A stretch of 64,000 nt of DNA from JACVRW01 sp963811055. GTDB taxonomy: Bacteria; Actinomycetota; Thermoleophilia; Solirubrobacterales; Thermoleophilaceae. Made by a program: the position numbers and the translations under genes. Positions 32,326 through 40,139 of the stretch are shown piece by piece. Location of the stretch: contig CAWEPQ010000003.1 in NCBI GenBank assembly GCA_963811055.1, forward strand, positions 120,239 to 184,238. Reading direction: 5' to 3'. Below the pieces are notes generated by a model. It saw only the letters and a program-made list of their open reading frames with translations. It searched no databases and was not told the DNA's origin. Each line of letters starts with the position of its first letter. Position 1 is the stretch's first letter.

Positions 32326-33309
32326 ATGCGTTTGACTCGCATCCTCTGGGCGGCCCTCGCCGGGTCGCTCATGCTCGCCGCCACGGCGAGCGCCCAGGGC
32401 CCGCCCCCGCCCACCGCCGCCAACGGCGCGGCCGTGCAGACCGTGGCCCAGGGCGTGCCCACGCCCACCCAGTTCGCATTCGGCGGCGGCACCCTGTTCG
32501 CCGCGGCAGGCGGCTCCGAGGAGCCCGGCGGACCGCCCGGCGGCGTCTTCGTCCTCAAGAACGGCACCGCCACCCGAGTTCCCAACTCTCCCGCCGCCGT
32601 ATTCGGCGTCGCGTGGCGCAAGGGCAAGCTCTATCTCTCCGCAGGTCCCAAGCTGCTCGTGTGGAGCAAGTGGAACGGCACGACGTTCAAGAAGCGCAAG
32701 ACGCTCCGCAAGCTGTCCAAGAAGTCGGCGTGGTGGAACGGGCTCGCATTCGGCCCCGACGGCCGCATCTACGCGGGTATCGGCTTCGGCGAGAAGGATG
32801 AGTACAAGCGCCTGAAGTCGGCTCCGCTGAACAAGTCGTGGGTGTCGATCAAGCCGAACGGCAAGGGCCTCCGGGTCGTGGCCCGCGGGCTGCGGCAGCC
32901 GTGGATGACCACGTTCGTCGGCGATCGTCCCTTCCTGAGCGTGCTCGCCCAGGACAACCTCGATCCGAGCCCGCCGGACTGGATCGTCAACCCCCGCCAG
33001 GGCCAGGACTACGGGTATCCCGACTGCACCCGCGCCAAGCCCAAGCCGTGCCGCGGGTACGCCAAGCCGTTCACGACGTTCCCGAACCATGCTTCGCCGA
33101 TGGGCCTCGGAGCGATCGGCAAGAAGCTCTACGTGGCGCTCTTCGGCGGCCTCGGCACCGGCCCGACGGTCGTGAGCGTGCCGCTCAAAGGCGGGGACCC
33201 AACCCCGTTCCTGACGGGCTACGCGGCGCCGGTGGTGGCTCTCGGCGTGAACAAGGGCTGGGTGTACACCGGCGACCTCACGGGAGCCGTGTACAGGGTC
33301 AAGCCCTAA
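32326..33309 (+). CDS. Secreted beta-propeller protein (sugar dehydrogenase-like)
   Basis: A 327-residue protein with a Sec signal peptide (RILWAALAGSLMLAATASAQ). The body has propeller-type repeats: GGVFVLKNG, VFGVAWRKGKLYLSAG, NGLAFGPDGRIYAGIGFG, VVARGLRQPWMTTFVGDRPFLSV and LGAIGKKLYVALFGG. The RQGQDYGYPDC segment resembles soluble PQQ-dependent (sorbosone/glucose) dehydrogenases, but I cannot place the catalytic residues, so enzyme activity is uncertain. Start ATG 32326 has a strong Shine-Dalgarno (TAGGAG, 5 nt spacer). A very stable hairpin follows the stop. Confidence 0.7.
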   Translation: MRLTRILWAALAGSLMLAATASAQGPPPPTAANGAAVQTVAQGVPTPTQFAFGGGTLFAAAGGSEEPGGPPGGVFVLKNGTATRVPNSPAAVFGVAWRKGKLYLSAGPKLLVWSKWNGTTFKKRKTLRKLSKKSAWWNGLAFGPDGRIYAGIGFGEKDEYKRLKSAPLNKSWVSIKPNGKGLRVVARGLRQPWMTTFVGDRPFLSVLAQDNLDPSPPDWIVNPRQGQDYGYPDCTRAKPKPCRGYAKPFTTFPNHASPMGLGAIGKKLYVALFGGLGTGPTVVSVPLKGGDPTPFLTGYAAPVVALGVNKGWVYTGDLTGAVYRVKP

Positions 33310-33331
33310 GACCCGGACCGACTGGGAACGA

Positions 33332-33372
33332 CCGGGGCCGGCGGGGTGATGCAGTCACCCCGTCGGCCCCGG
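33332..33372 (+). terminator. Very stable hairpin downstream of the propeller gene
   Basis: An 18-bp stem (33332-33349 with 33355-33372, only one G-T pair) closes a 5-nt loop, starting 23 nt after the stop codon. It is the longest perfect hairpin I found in the window. There is no clean T-run afterwards (GGCTTCGTCC), so termination is likely but may depend on the stem alone; it would also block 3' exonuclease decay. The rest of the gap to 33562 holds a 9-bp hairpin (33498-33518, loop CGA) and no gene. Confidence 0.7.
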
Positions 33373-33497
33373 CTTCGTCCCGTGCTGGAGGAGAGTTGCA
33401 CGGGATCAGCATGCCGCCCCGCGGATCGGCCGTCTTGGGACCGGTGGCGAAAACTTCGGGCCGCCACCCCTACCGCCTGTCGAAACGACATCGGTGC

Positions 33498-33518
33498 GCA
33501 GCCGGCCGAGCCGGCTGC
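33498..33518 (+). promoter_or_regulatory. 9-bp hairpin ahead of the DoxX-like gene
   Basis: GCAGCCGGC (33498-33506) and GCCGGCTGC (33510-33518) are perfect complements around the loop CGA. It ends 44 nt before the GTG of the DoxX-like gene, in its probable leader. It could be a leader hairpin or a second terminator; the sequence alone does not decide. Confidence 0.3.
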
Positions 33519-33562
33519 TTCCGCTAAACGCCGGCCGAGCCGATCTGCCAGGCTCCCCCGCC

Positions 33563-33937
33563 GTGCGCCGCCTCGCCAGGTTCATCTCCGGTCCCGTCTT
33601 CGCCCTCGCGGGGCTCAATCACTTCGCGATGCCTAAGGCCTACCTGGCGATCATGCCGGACTACCTCCCGGCCCATCGCGAGCTCGTTTACGTCTCAGGC
33701 GCCGCGGAGCTGGGGTCGGCACTGGCCACCCTCCATCCGCGCACGCGGCGGGCGGGCGGAGTGTTCGGCATCGCGACCCTGGTGGCCGTCTTCCCGGCCA
33801 ACCTGCACATGGCGATGCACCCCGAGCGCTACCGCAAGATCCCGCGGTGGGCGCTCTACGCGCGGCTACCGCTCCAGGGCCTCTTCATCTACTGGATGTG
33901 GCGGGCTACGCTGGCCTCCGACGCGCCTGGGGACTGA
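33563..33937 (+). CDS. DoxX-like small membrane protein
   Basis: A 124-residue protein with four predicted helices. FISGPVFALAGLNHFAMPKAYLAIMPDYLPAHRELVYVSGAAELGSALATL is typical of the DoxX/DUF4267-like group, with the family pattern of a helix followed by F-x-x-P and a central V-x-x-S-G-x-x-E-x-x-x-G. Role unknown, often membrane redox or stress related. GTG 33563 chosen as the first start before the first helix. The last 32 bp overlap the convergent aldo/keto reductase gene. Confidence 0.75.
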   Translation: MRRLARFISGPVFALAGLNHFAMPKAYLAIMPDYLPAHRELVYVSGAAELGSALATLHPRTRRAGGVFGIATLVAVFPANLHMAMHPERYRKIPRWALYARLPLQGLFIYWMWRATLASDAPGD

Positions 33938-34934
33938 GAAACGGGTTCTCCCAGCCGCCGTCGCTGGGATTGACGTCGGTGCCGGGGGCCACGATCTCGT
34001 CGATCCGGTCGAGCACCTCGTCGGAGAGGGTCACGTCGGCGGCCGTCAGCTGCGACTCGAGGTGGTCCATGGTGCGCGGGCCGATGATCGCCGCGGTGAC
34101 CGCCGGGTGCCTGATCACGAAGGCCAGCGCCATCTCGATCAGGGTGATCCCCGCCTCCTCGGCCACGCGAGCCAGCGCGTCGGCGGCCTCCAGCTTGCGC
34201 TGGTTCTCGGGCTTCGACATGTCGTAGCGGCCCGGGACCAGGGCCGCCCGGCGCGAGGTCTCGACCTCGGTGTCGAGCCGGTAGCGGCCCGACAGCCAGC
34301 CGCCGGCCAGCGGGCTCCACGGGATCACTCCCATGCCGTAACGCCCGCAGGTGGGCAGGACATCCGACTCCACGCCGCGCACGAGGATGGAGTACGGCGG
34401 CTGCTCGGTAACGAAGCGCTCACGGCCGCGCCGCTCGGCCACCCACTGCGCCTCGACGATCTGGCTGGCGGGGAACGTCGACGACCCGGCGTAGCGGATC
34501 TTGCCCGCCCGGATCAGGTCGGACAACGCCGCGAGCGTCTCGTCGATGTCGGTGTCCGGCTCGGGTCGGTGGATCTGGTAGAGGTCGATCCAGTCCGTGC
34601 CCAGCCGGCGCAGGCTGTTCTCCACCTCGCGGACGATCCAGCGGCGCGAGTTGCCGAACTCGTTCGGATCGTCGCCCATCTTGCCGTGCACCTTCGTGGC
34701 CAGCACCACGTTGTCGCGGCGGCCGCCCTTGAGCGCCTTGCCAACGATCTCCTCCGACTCGCCGCGCGAGTACACATCGGCGGTGTCCACGAAGTTGATC
34801 CCGGCGTCCAGCGCGTGGTGGATGATCCGGATCGAGTCGTCGTGGTCGGTGTTGCCCCAGGCGCCGAACATCATCGTGCCGAGGCAGAGCGGGCTGACGG
34901 CCACTCCGGTGCGTCCAAGCTCTCTCAGTTCCAT
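33906..34934 (-). CDS. Aldo/keto reductase
   Basis: A 342-residue NADPH-dependent oxidoreductase of the AKR family (YajO/Tas-like group). The catalytic tetrad is complete: Asp50 and Tyr55 (VDTADVYS), Lys81 (LATKVHG) and His122 (YQIHRPEP). VIPWSPLAGGWLSGRY and the C-terminal AVTAAIIGPRTMDHLESQL bind the cofactor. Reduces carbonyls; substrate unknown. The gene overlaps the DoxX-like gene at the 3' ends and is divergent from the HNH gene. Confidence 0.92.
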   Translation of the reverse strand: MELRELGRTGVAVSPLCLGTMMFGAWGNTDHDDSIRIIHHALDAGINFVDTADVYSRGESEEIVGKALKGGRRDNVVLATKVHGKMGDDPNEFGNSRRWIVREVENSLRRLGTDWIDLYQIHRPEPDTDIDETLAALSDLIRAGKIRYAGSSTFPASQIVEAQWVAERRGRERFVTEQPPYSILVRGVESDVLPTCGRYGMGVIPWSPLAGGWLSGRYRLDTEVETSRRAALVPGRYDMSKPENQRKLEAADALARVAEEAGITLIEMALAFVIRHPAVTAAIIGPRTMDHLESQLTAADVTLSDEVLDRIDEIVAPGTDVNPSDGGWENPFLSPQARRRPA

Positions 34935-35004
34935 GACGGGGCACAGTAACGCTCGGGTGCAAGGCCGCCTGCGCGCCGTCGCGCTGCGCTCCTAGCCTGG
35001 CCGC

Positions 35005-35532
35005 GTGCTCAGAGAGATCGAGACGGCGGAGTTCGAGCGGCGGCTCACGCTACGCGGCCGGCGCTTCCGCCTGATGCGCGGATCCACGCCGCTGGCCGGC
35101 GCCTGGGGAGCGCGGCGCCAGCGCGCCCTGACGGGCGCCTCGCAGGTGGCTCCCGTGGCTCTGGCCACGGACGGGCGCAGGACGTGCTGGTGGTTCGAGG
35201 AGCGCTTCTACTGGGCGGACGACGAGCTCGACTCGAACGACGTTCTCGCCCTCGTCCGTGACCGCGAGCGGCGCCGGCGGCGACGCCTCGAGCGCGCCCA
35301 CGCGGAGCTGGCCGCCACCGCCGATGCGGCGCCGCGCCGGGCACGGATCGCGCGCGAGGTGAGGGTGGCGGTGTTCGCTCGCGACGGCGGTCGCTGCGTG
35401 GATTGCGGCTCGGACTTCGAGCTCCAGTACGACCATCTGATCCCGCTGGCGCTCGGGGGCGGGAACGGCTTGGACAACCTCCAGCTCCTCTGCGCCGACT
35501 GCAACCGCCGCAAGGGCGCGGCGCTGGCCTGA
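35005..35532 (+). CDS. HNH endonuclease domain protein
   Basis: A 175-residue protein. The N-terminal part is basic with a long Arg-rich helix (RDRERRRRRRLERAHAEL). The C-terminal HNH domain is complete: CVDCGSDFELQYDHLIPLALGGGNGLDNLQLLCADCNRRKG, with two CxxC pairs, the D-H pair and the Asn of the second helix. Stand-alone HNH proteins like this are common in actinobacteria and may be nucleases of mobile or repair systems; nothing mobile lies beside it. GTG 35005 follows TAGCCT (34993-34998) by 6 nt, suggesting a leaderless mRNA. Confidence 0.82.
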   Translation: MLREIETAEFERRLTLRGRRFRLMRGSTPLAGAWGARRQRALTGASQVAPVALATDGRRTCWWFEERFYWADDELDSNDVLALVRDRERRRRRRLERAHAELAATADAAPRRARIAREVRVAVFARDGGRCVDCGSDFELQYDHLIPLALGGGNGLDNLQLLCADCNRRKGAALA

Positions 35533-35580
35533 CGGTTCCCGCTTGTGGGCGCACACCGCTCCGGGCTAGGCTGGCGTGCG

Positions 35581-36546
35581 ATGGGGAGGGATCGCCAGGG
35601 CCGCCGCCGGCCCCTGCTCGTGCTCACGCTTGCCGTGGCACTGCTCGCGTCGCTCGCGTCGGCGGGCACCGCCGTCGCGGCCGGTGAGGGCTGCAACGGC
35701 GATCCGCGCCTCTGCGACCGGCCGCTCGACAGCGTGGTGCTCCCGACCGCACACAACGCGATGTCGGCCGCGTCGCTCGGCTGGATCTTCCCGAACCAGC
35801 CGGTGGGGATCCCGCAGCAGCTCGCCGCGGGGGTGCGCGGGCTCCTGCTCGACACCCACTACGGACACCGCTCGCCCAGCGGATCGGTGGTCACCGACCC
35901 CACGGAGACCCCGCAGAGCCGGCTCTATCTCTGCCACGAGGCGTGCCAGCTCGGCGCCACGCCGCTGCTCGAGGTGCTCCAGGCCATGCGGATCTTCCTG
36001 CACTTCCACCCGCGCAACGTGATCGTGATCGTGAACGAGGACAACGTGAGCGCCACCGACTACGCGCAGGAGTTCAGGAACGCCGGCCTGCTCAAGCACG
36101 TCTACCGCGGTGCCACCACCTCGCCGTGGCCGACGCTGCGCACGATGATCCGCAACCGCAAGCAGGTGGTGCTTCTGGCCGAGCGCGACTCGGGCGTGGT
36201 GCCCTGGTACCACGAGGCCTACAACGGCGTGGTGCAGGAGACCCGCTACGACTGGCCCACGCCGGACCTGATCACCAACCCCGCCAACTGGACCGCCAGC
36301 TGCTCCCCCAACCGCGGCGGCACCAACGGCTCGCTGTTCCTCATGAACCACTGGTCGCCGCCGTTCGCGCCCACTCCGGCGGGCTCGGCAAGCGTCAACG
36401 CCACCGACGTGCTGGTGGGGCGCGCCCGGGCGTGCCGTGCGGCGCGCGGCAAGATGCCGAACCTCGTGGCCGTGGACCAGTTCCAGAGCGGCGGCCTCTT
36501 CGAGGCCGTCAAGCAGCTCAACGCGGACCTGGCCGCGACCGGCTAG
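35581..36546 (+). CDS. Secreted PLC-like phosphodiesterase (PI-PLC X-domain type)
   Basis: A 321-residue exported protein. The signal peptide runs over LLVLTLAVALLASLASAGTAVAA. VVLPTAHNAMS carries the first catalytic His of the PLC TIM barrel, LLLDTHYG and VIVIVNED match the metal/active-site strands, and the second His may be LCHEACQ. Such secreted proteins cleave phosphodiester bonds in phosphatidylinositol or similar lipids, but several members have no known activity. ATG 35581 follows TAGGCT (35567-35572) by 8 nt with TTGTGG 18 bp further up, a leaderless-type promoter. The stop CTAG is shared with the convergent gene. Confidence 0.8.
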   Translation: MGRDRQGRRRPLLVLTLAVALLASLASAGTAVAAGEGCNGDPRLCDRPLDSVVLPTAHNAMSAASLGWIFPNQPVGIPQQLAAGVRGLLLDTHYGHRSPSGSVVTDPTETPQSRLYLCHEACQLGATPLLEVLQAMRIFLHFHPRNVIVIVNEDNVSATDYAQEFRNAGLLKHVYRGATTSPWPTLRTMIRNRKQVVLLAERDSGVVPWYHEAYNGVVQETRYDWPTPDLITNPANWTASCSPNRGGTNGSLFLMNHWSPPFAPTPAGSASVNATDVLVGRARACRAARGKMPNLVAVDQFQSGGLFEAVKQLNADLAATG

Positions 36547-37007
36547 CCGCTCAGCGTTCGCGCGCCCGCGAGCGACTCGCGGCAGACATAGCGGAAGTGC
36601 GCCAGCCAGAAGCGCCGCAGCGCCCGGTAGGAGGGGCCCTCCGCCACCTCCCAGGATCCGAAGCGACAGCGCTCGGAGTCGATCGCCGCGAAGCGGTAGC
36701 TGTGGAGGGCGTGGAAGCCGGGTGCGTCGACCTCCCAGGTCACACGGTCGTGCAGCTCGAACTCGACGATCTCGGCGGTGGCCGGGAGCTTGTAGAGGTA
36801 GCGCGCCTCGATCGGGTTGAAGGCAAAGCGCAGCGTGGCTCCCACGTGCAGCTCACCCTCCTTCACCGACGAGCGCCAGAAGCAGGGGTTCCAGTCGGGC
36901 CAGCGCGGCACGTCGACGAAAATCTCCCAGAGCCGTTCGACGGGCAGAGCGACCTCGACCGTTCCCTCGATCGGCAGCGGCGCTGAGTGGGCGATGGTGC
37001 TGGTCAC
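36543..37007 (-). CDS. SRPBCC (START-like) family protein
   Basis: A 154-residue protein with the SRPBCC polyketide-cyclase-like outline: VEVALPVERLWEIFVDVPRWPDWNPCFWRS is the N-terminal strand-helix signature, followed by alternating strands and a long C-terminal helix (YRALRRFWLAHFRYVCRESL). These proteins bind a hydrophobic ligand in a cavity. Ligand unknown. It ends in a CTAG shared with the PLC-like gene and is 7 nt downstream of the deaminase gene on the same strand. Confidence 0.78.
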   Translation of the reverse strand: MTSTIAHSAPLPIEGTVEVALPVERLWEIFVDVPRWPDWNPCFWRSSVKEGELHVGATLRFAFNPIEARYLYKLPATAEIVEFELHDRVTWEVDAPGFHALHSYRFAAIDSERCRFGSWEVAEGPSYRALRRFWLAHFRYVCRESLAGARTLSG

Positions 37008-37014
37008 AGAGCCG

Positions 37015-38022
37015 TCAGTATCGCGGGCCGTCGGTGTGCAGGTAGAGCACGGGCCCGGCCCCGAAGCGCCCGGCGGAGTTCTCGGCGCGCAGCGCCGCCA
37101 CCGCCTTGGCCGTGTACACCGGGTCGAGGGCGAGCCCGTCGCGCTCGCGCGCCGCGGCGGTGGCCTCGTCCCCCTCGGGCGTCGGATGGCCGTAGCCCGC
37201 GCCGATCCACCCGTCGAGCACGGTCAGCTCCTCCGGGCCCGCCCCGCCGGCGGGAAGCTCCGCGCCGCGGCGGCGCAGCAGCGCCTCCGCCTTGCCGGCA
37301 AGTCCCGCCAGCGAGTCCCGGTCGATCCGCAGGTCGCGCGTGACCGGCACGCCCACCACTTGCGTGCGCATCCCGGCCAGCCGGAGGCCGAGCGCCAGGC
37401 CCGCGGCGCTGCCCCCCGAGCCCACGGCCACCACAACGTGCGAGGGCTCGGGCAACGTGCCCGCCGCCACCTGCTCGGCCAGCTCGAAGCTCGCCTCCAC
37501 GTACCCGAGCGCCCCCACCGCGTTGGAGCCACCGGCCGGTAGGAGGTACGGCGGCCGGCGGCCGCTGTGGCGCAGGAGCAGCCACGGCAGTGCCGCGATG
37601 GTGCGCGCCTTCGTGTGGGTGCGGTGGATGGTGGCCCCTGACGCGTGGAGGCGCTCGAGCTGTGCGCGCACGTGCTCGTCCACGGGCTGGTCCACGAGCG
37701 CGAGCGCCGTGCGCAGACCCTGCTCGCGCCCGTAGAGCGCCGCGGCCAGGCCCCAGTTGGTACCGAGGCCGCCCACGGTGAGGATCGTGCGGGCGCCGCG
37801 CCTGCGCGCCTCCGGCAGGAGCCACTCGAGCTTGCGCACCTTGTTCCCGCCCCACGGGCCGGAGCCGAACGCCCCGTCGTCCTTCAGCCATACCGGCGCC
37901 TCGCCGCCGGCGCTCAGACCGTCGAGCAGGCGCACGGGGGTCGGGCGCTCGCCGAGCGAGGCGTGCGGCAGCCGCTCGCGCAGGGCGGGGAAGCGCTCGT
38001 GCAACTGCGGGCCCGTGCTCAC
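37015..38022 (-). CDS. PLP-dependent D-cysteine desulfhydrase/ACC deaminase family enzyme
   Basis: A 335-residue fold-type II PLP enzyme. GGNKVRKLEWLLPEA contains Lys61, the cofactor lysine, with the G-G-N-K-x-R-K-x-E signature; VGGLGTNWGLA and VVAVGSGGSAAGLALG (phosphate loop) follow. Family members deaminate D-cysteine or 1-aminocyclopropane-1-carboxylate. The second group usually has a G-x-x-S-N-H-x-R-x-x-A motif; here GLGTNWGLA has neither Gln nor His, so the exact activity is open. Start GTG 38022; the upstream frame lies in the divergent gene. Confidence 0.82.
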   Translation of the reverse strand: MSTGPQLHERFPALRERLPHASLGERPTPVRLLDGLSAGGEAPVWLKDDGAFGSGPWGGNKVRKLEWLLPEARRRGARTILTVGGLGTNWGLAAALYGREQGLRTALALVDQPVDEHVRAQLERLHASGATIHRTHTKARTIAALPWLLLRHSGRRPPYLLPAGGSNAVGALGYVEASFELAEQVAAGTLPEPSHVVVAVGSGGSAAGLALGLRLAGMRTQVVGVPVTRDLRIDRDSLAGLAGKAEALLRRRGAELPAGGAGPEELTVLDGWIGAGYGHPTPEGDEATAAARERDGLALDPVYTAKAVAALRAENSAGRFGAGPVLYLHTDGPRY

Positions 38023-38063
38023 GGCGCCAGTCTGACGAACGGCTGTTAGCTTGCGCCGCCGGC

Positions 38064-39269
38064 GTGCGCGCAGGGAGACCACATCAGCTGATCGTCGCGG
38101 CCGTCGTCGCGGGGGCCACCCTCGCCGGTTCCGGCTCGGCTGCCGCCATCCCCTGGGACGCCGGCGGCGCCATACCGCCGGCTCGCACGCCGCCTGCCCA
38201 GCGCCCGGACCCGAGCTGTGCCCAGAGCTACGCCGACGACCGTCCGCGCGGAGGTCCGGCGCTGCGGTTCGGCATCGGGCCGCGCCTGGCCGGAGAGGCC
38301 GGCGCGCAGCAGACCACGCCCACGGTCCGCGAGGACCTGCGCAAGCGCGACGCCGCGCTCGAGCGTCTCCAGGGCAGGCGGTTCCTGGCGGTACGGCTCA
38401 ACCGCCTCTTCCAGGCCGATGGCCGCGCCGGCATCGCCCAGTTCAAGCGCATGGCCGCACGCTTCGCACGGCTCGGCCTCGAGGTCGAGCTGCAGGTGCG
38501 CTACCACCCGCGCGACCGCGACGACGGAGACATCGCCAAGTGGCTCCGCTACGTGCGCTCCGTGGTCCGCGCGTTCGGTCCCAACCGCGCCGTGACCGGC
38601 CTCCAGATCACCAACGAGGTGAACATCACCTACTCGAAGAACACCTCGGACGGCTTCTACAAGCGTGCCGTCGAGGCGCTCGTGCGCGGTGTGATCGAGG
38701 CCAAGCGCACGTCACTGCGGCTCGGCTACGGCCACCAGCAGATCGGCTTCAACTACGCCTACCGCTCGTCCGGCGCCGCGCTGGCCGACGACGCCGCGTT
38801 CTGGCGAGCCGTGGGCCGGCGCGGCGGCGCGCGGCTGCGCCGCGCCACGGACTGGGTGGGCCTGGACATCTACCCCGGCACCTTCACCCCCGGCCTCCTG
38901 CTCCAGGTTCCGATCGCCGACTACGGCGACGCATTCCTCGAGGGCCTGGCCCAGGTGCGCGAGTGCTTCATGCCCAAGGCCGGCTTCACGCGCTCCACCC
39001 CGCTGCGCATCGAGGAGACGGGCTATCCCACGGGCCCGGGCCGCCCGGAGGCCACCCAGTTGAGGGCCACGCGCGAGTTCGTCAAGACTGCGGTGGCCTA
39101 CCGGGGCACGTACGGGATCAGCGACTTCCGCTGGTTCGGCCTGCGCGACAACAACAGCGAGGGGCCGAACTTCCAGTCGTTCTTCGGGCTACTGCGCGAC
39201 GACTACTCGCCCAAGCCGGCGTTCGGCGAGTACCGCCGGCTGATCAGGCGCTGGGGACGCGGGCGCTGA
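38064..39269 (+). CDS. Secreted glycoside-hydrolase-like TIM-barrel protein
   Basis: A 401-residue exported protein with a signal peptide (LIVAAVVAGATLAGSGSAAA). The barrel is visible from strands such as FLAVRLNRLFQ, LEVELQVRYH, VTGLQITNEVNITYS, WVGLDIYPGTF and LRIEETGYPTG. Glu in ITNEVN and Glu in IEETGYP are placed like the acid/base and nucleophile of clan GH-A glycosidases (GH39/GH5-like). No carbohydrate-binding module is seen. The substrate is unknown. The 3' end overlaps the convergent methyltransferase gene by 26 bp. Confidence 0.65.
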   Translation: MRAGRPHQLIVAAVVAGATLAGSGSAAAIPWDAGGAIPPARTPPAQRPDPSCAQSYADDRPRGGPALRFGIGPRLAGEAGAQQTTPTVREDLRKRDAALERLQGRRFLAVRLNRLFQADGRAGIAQFKRMAARFARLGLEVELQVRYHPRDRDDGDIAKWLRYVRSVVRAFGPNRAVTGLQITNEVNITYSKNTSDGFYKRAVEALVRGVIEAKRTSLRLGYGHQQIGFNYAYRSSGAALADDAAFWRAVGRRGGARLRRATDWVGLDIYPGTFTPGLLLQVPIADYGDAFLEGLAQVRECFMPKAGFTRSTPLRIEETGYPTGPGRPEATQLRATREFVKTAVAYRGTYGISDFRWFGLRDNNSEGPNFQSFFGLLRDDYSPKPAFGEYRRLIRRWGRGR

Positions 39270-40125
39270 CAATCCAGGTGGACGCGGGCGCATAGACGCC
39301 GCGCGGCCCGTCGAACTCGGACAGCGCTTCCCTGAGTGCGGCCTCGATCTGCGGCCGGACCCGCTCGCCCTCCGCACCCGCCAGGCGAATCAGCTCGCCC
39401 GCTGGGCCCAGAGCCATGACGAGTGCCATGGCGCCGTCCACGTCGTCGCCGATCTTGATGTCGATGTCGGAGCGGGTGAGGGACACGTGCTCGAAGCCCG
39501 CCGCCTGCACGATCGCGCTGGTGGTGTCGGCGTCGGCCATCGAGAAGGGTCCGGGCCCACAGGTGGGCTCGTCCGACTCCTCGTTGCGCTCGAGGAATCC
39601 GGAGACCACCAGCTCGGCCCGGTGCAGCCAGTCGTTGTCGAGCTTGCGCCGCCAGACGACCGAGCAGAGCTGCCCTCCGGGGCGGAGCGCCACGCGAACG
39701 TTCCGCAGAGCCGCCACGGGATTGGCGAAGAACATCGTGCCGAAGCGCGAGAAGGCGTAATTGAACGGCTCGCCGAAATCGGTGACCTGGACATCGCCCA
39801 CGAGAAAGCTCGTGTTCGTCGCGCCCGACTCCTCAGCCTCGCGGCGAGCCACCTCGATGAAGCGCTCGGCCGCGTCGATGCCCACCACCTCGCCCTCGGG
39901 CCCCACCAGCTCCGCGAGGCGCTGGGCGGTGTCGCCGAAGCCGCAGCCCACGTCGAGAGCACGGTCGCCGGGGCTCGGGGGGTGCAGGGCGAGCGCCCGC
40001 TCGCCATGCGACCCGAGTCCGGTGGTCACCAGGTCCCGGAAGGCCAGGAACCTGTCGAACAGCGGCCCGTTCCAGGCCTCGACAGCCTCTTCGTTGGACG
40101 GCGCGACAGGCGCGCTGGGCTCCAC
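39244..40125 (-). CDS. Class I SAM-dependent methyltransferase
   Basis: A 293-residue methyltransferase of the UbiE/Coq5-like group. DRALDVGCGFGDTAQRLAEL (about 55-74) is the SAM glycine loop, EVVGIDAAERFI the acidic strand-2 end, and FSRFGTMFFANPVAALRNVRVALRPGG motifs 3-4. Substrate cannot be predicted. It lies 15 bp downstream of the DEAD-box helicase gene on the same strand and overlaps the convergent glycosidase-like gene. Confidence 0.88.
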   Translation of the reverse strand: MEPSAPVAPSNEEAVEAWNGPLFDRFLAFRDLVTTGLGSHGERALALHPPSPGDRALDVGCGFGDTAQRLAELVGPEGEVVGIDAAERFIEVARREAEESGATNTSFLVGDVQVTDFGEPFNYAFSRFGTMFFANPVAALRNVRVALRPGGQLCSVVWRRKLDNDWLHRAELVVSGFLERNEESDEPTCGPGPFSMADADTTSAIVQAAGFEHVSLTRSDIDIKIGDDVDGAMALVMALGPAGELIRLAGAEGERVRPQIEAALREALSEFDGPRGVYAPASTWIVSARVPSA

Positions 40126-40139
40126 GAGAGGAATGTTAG

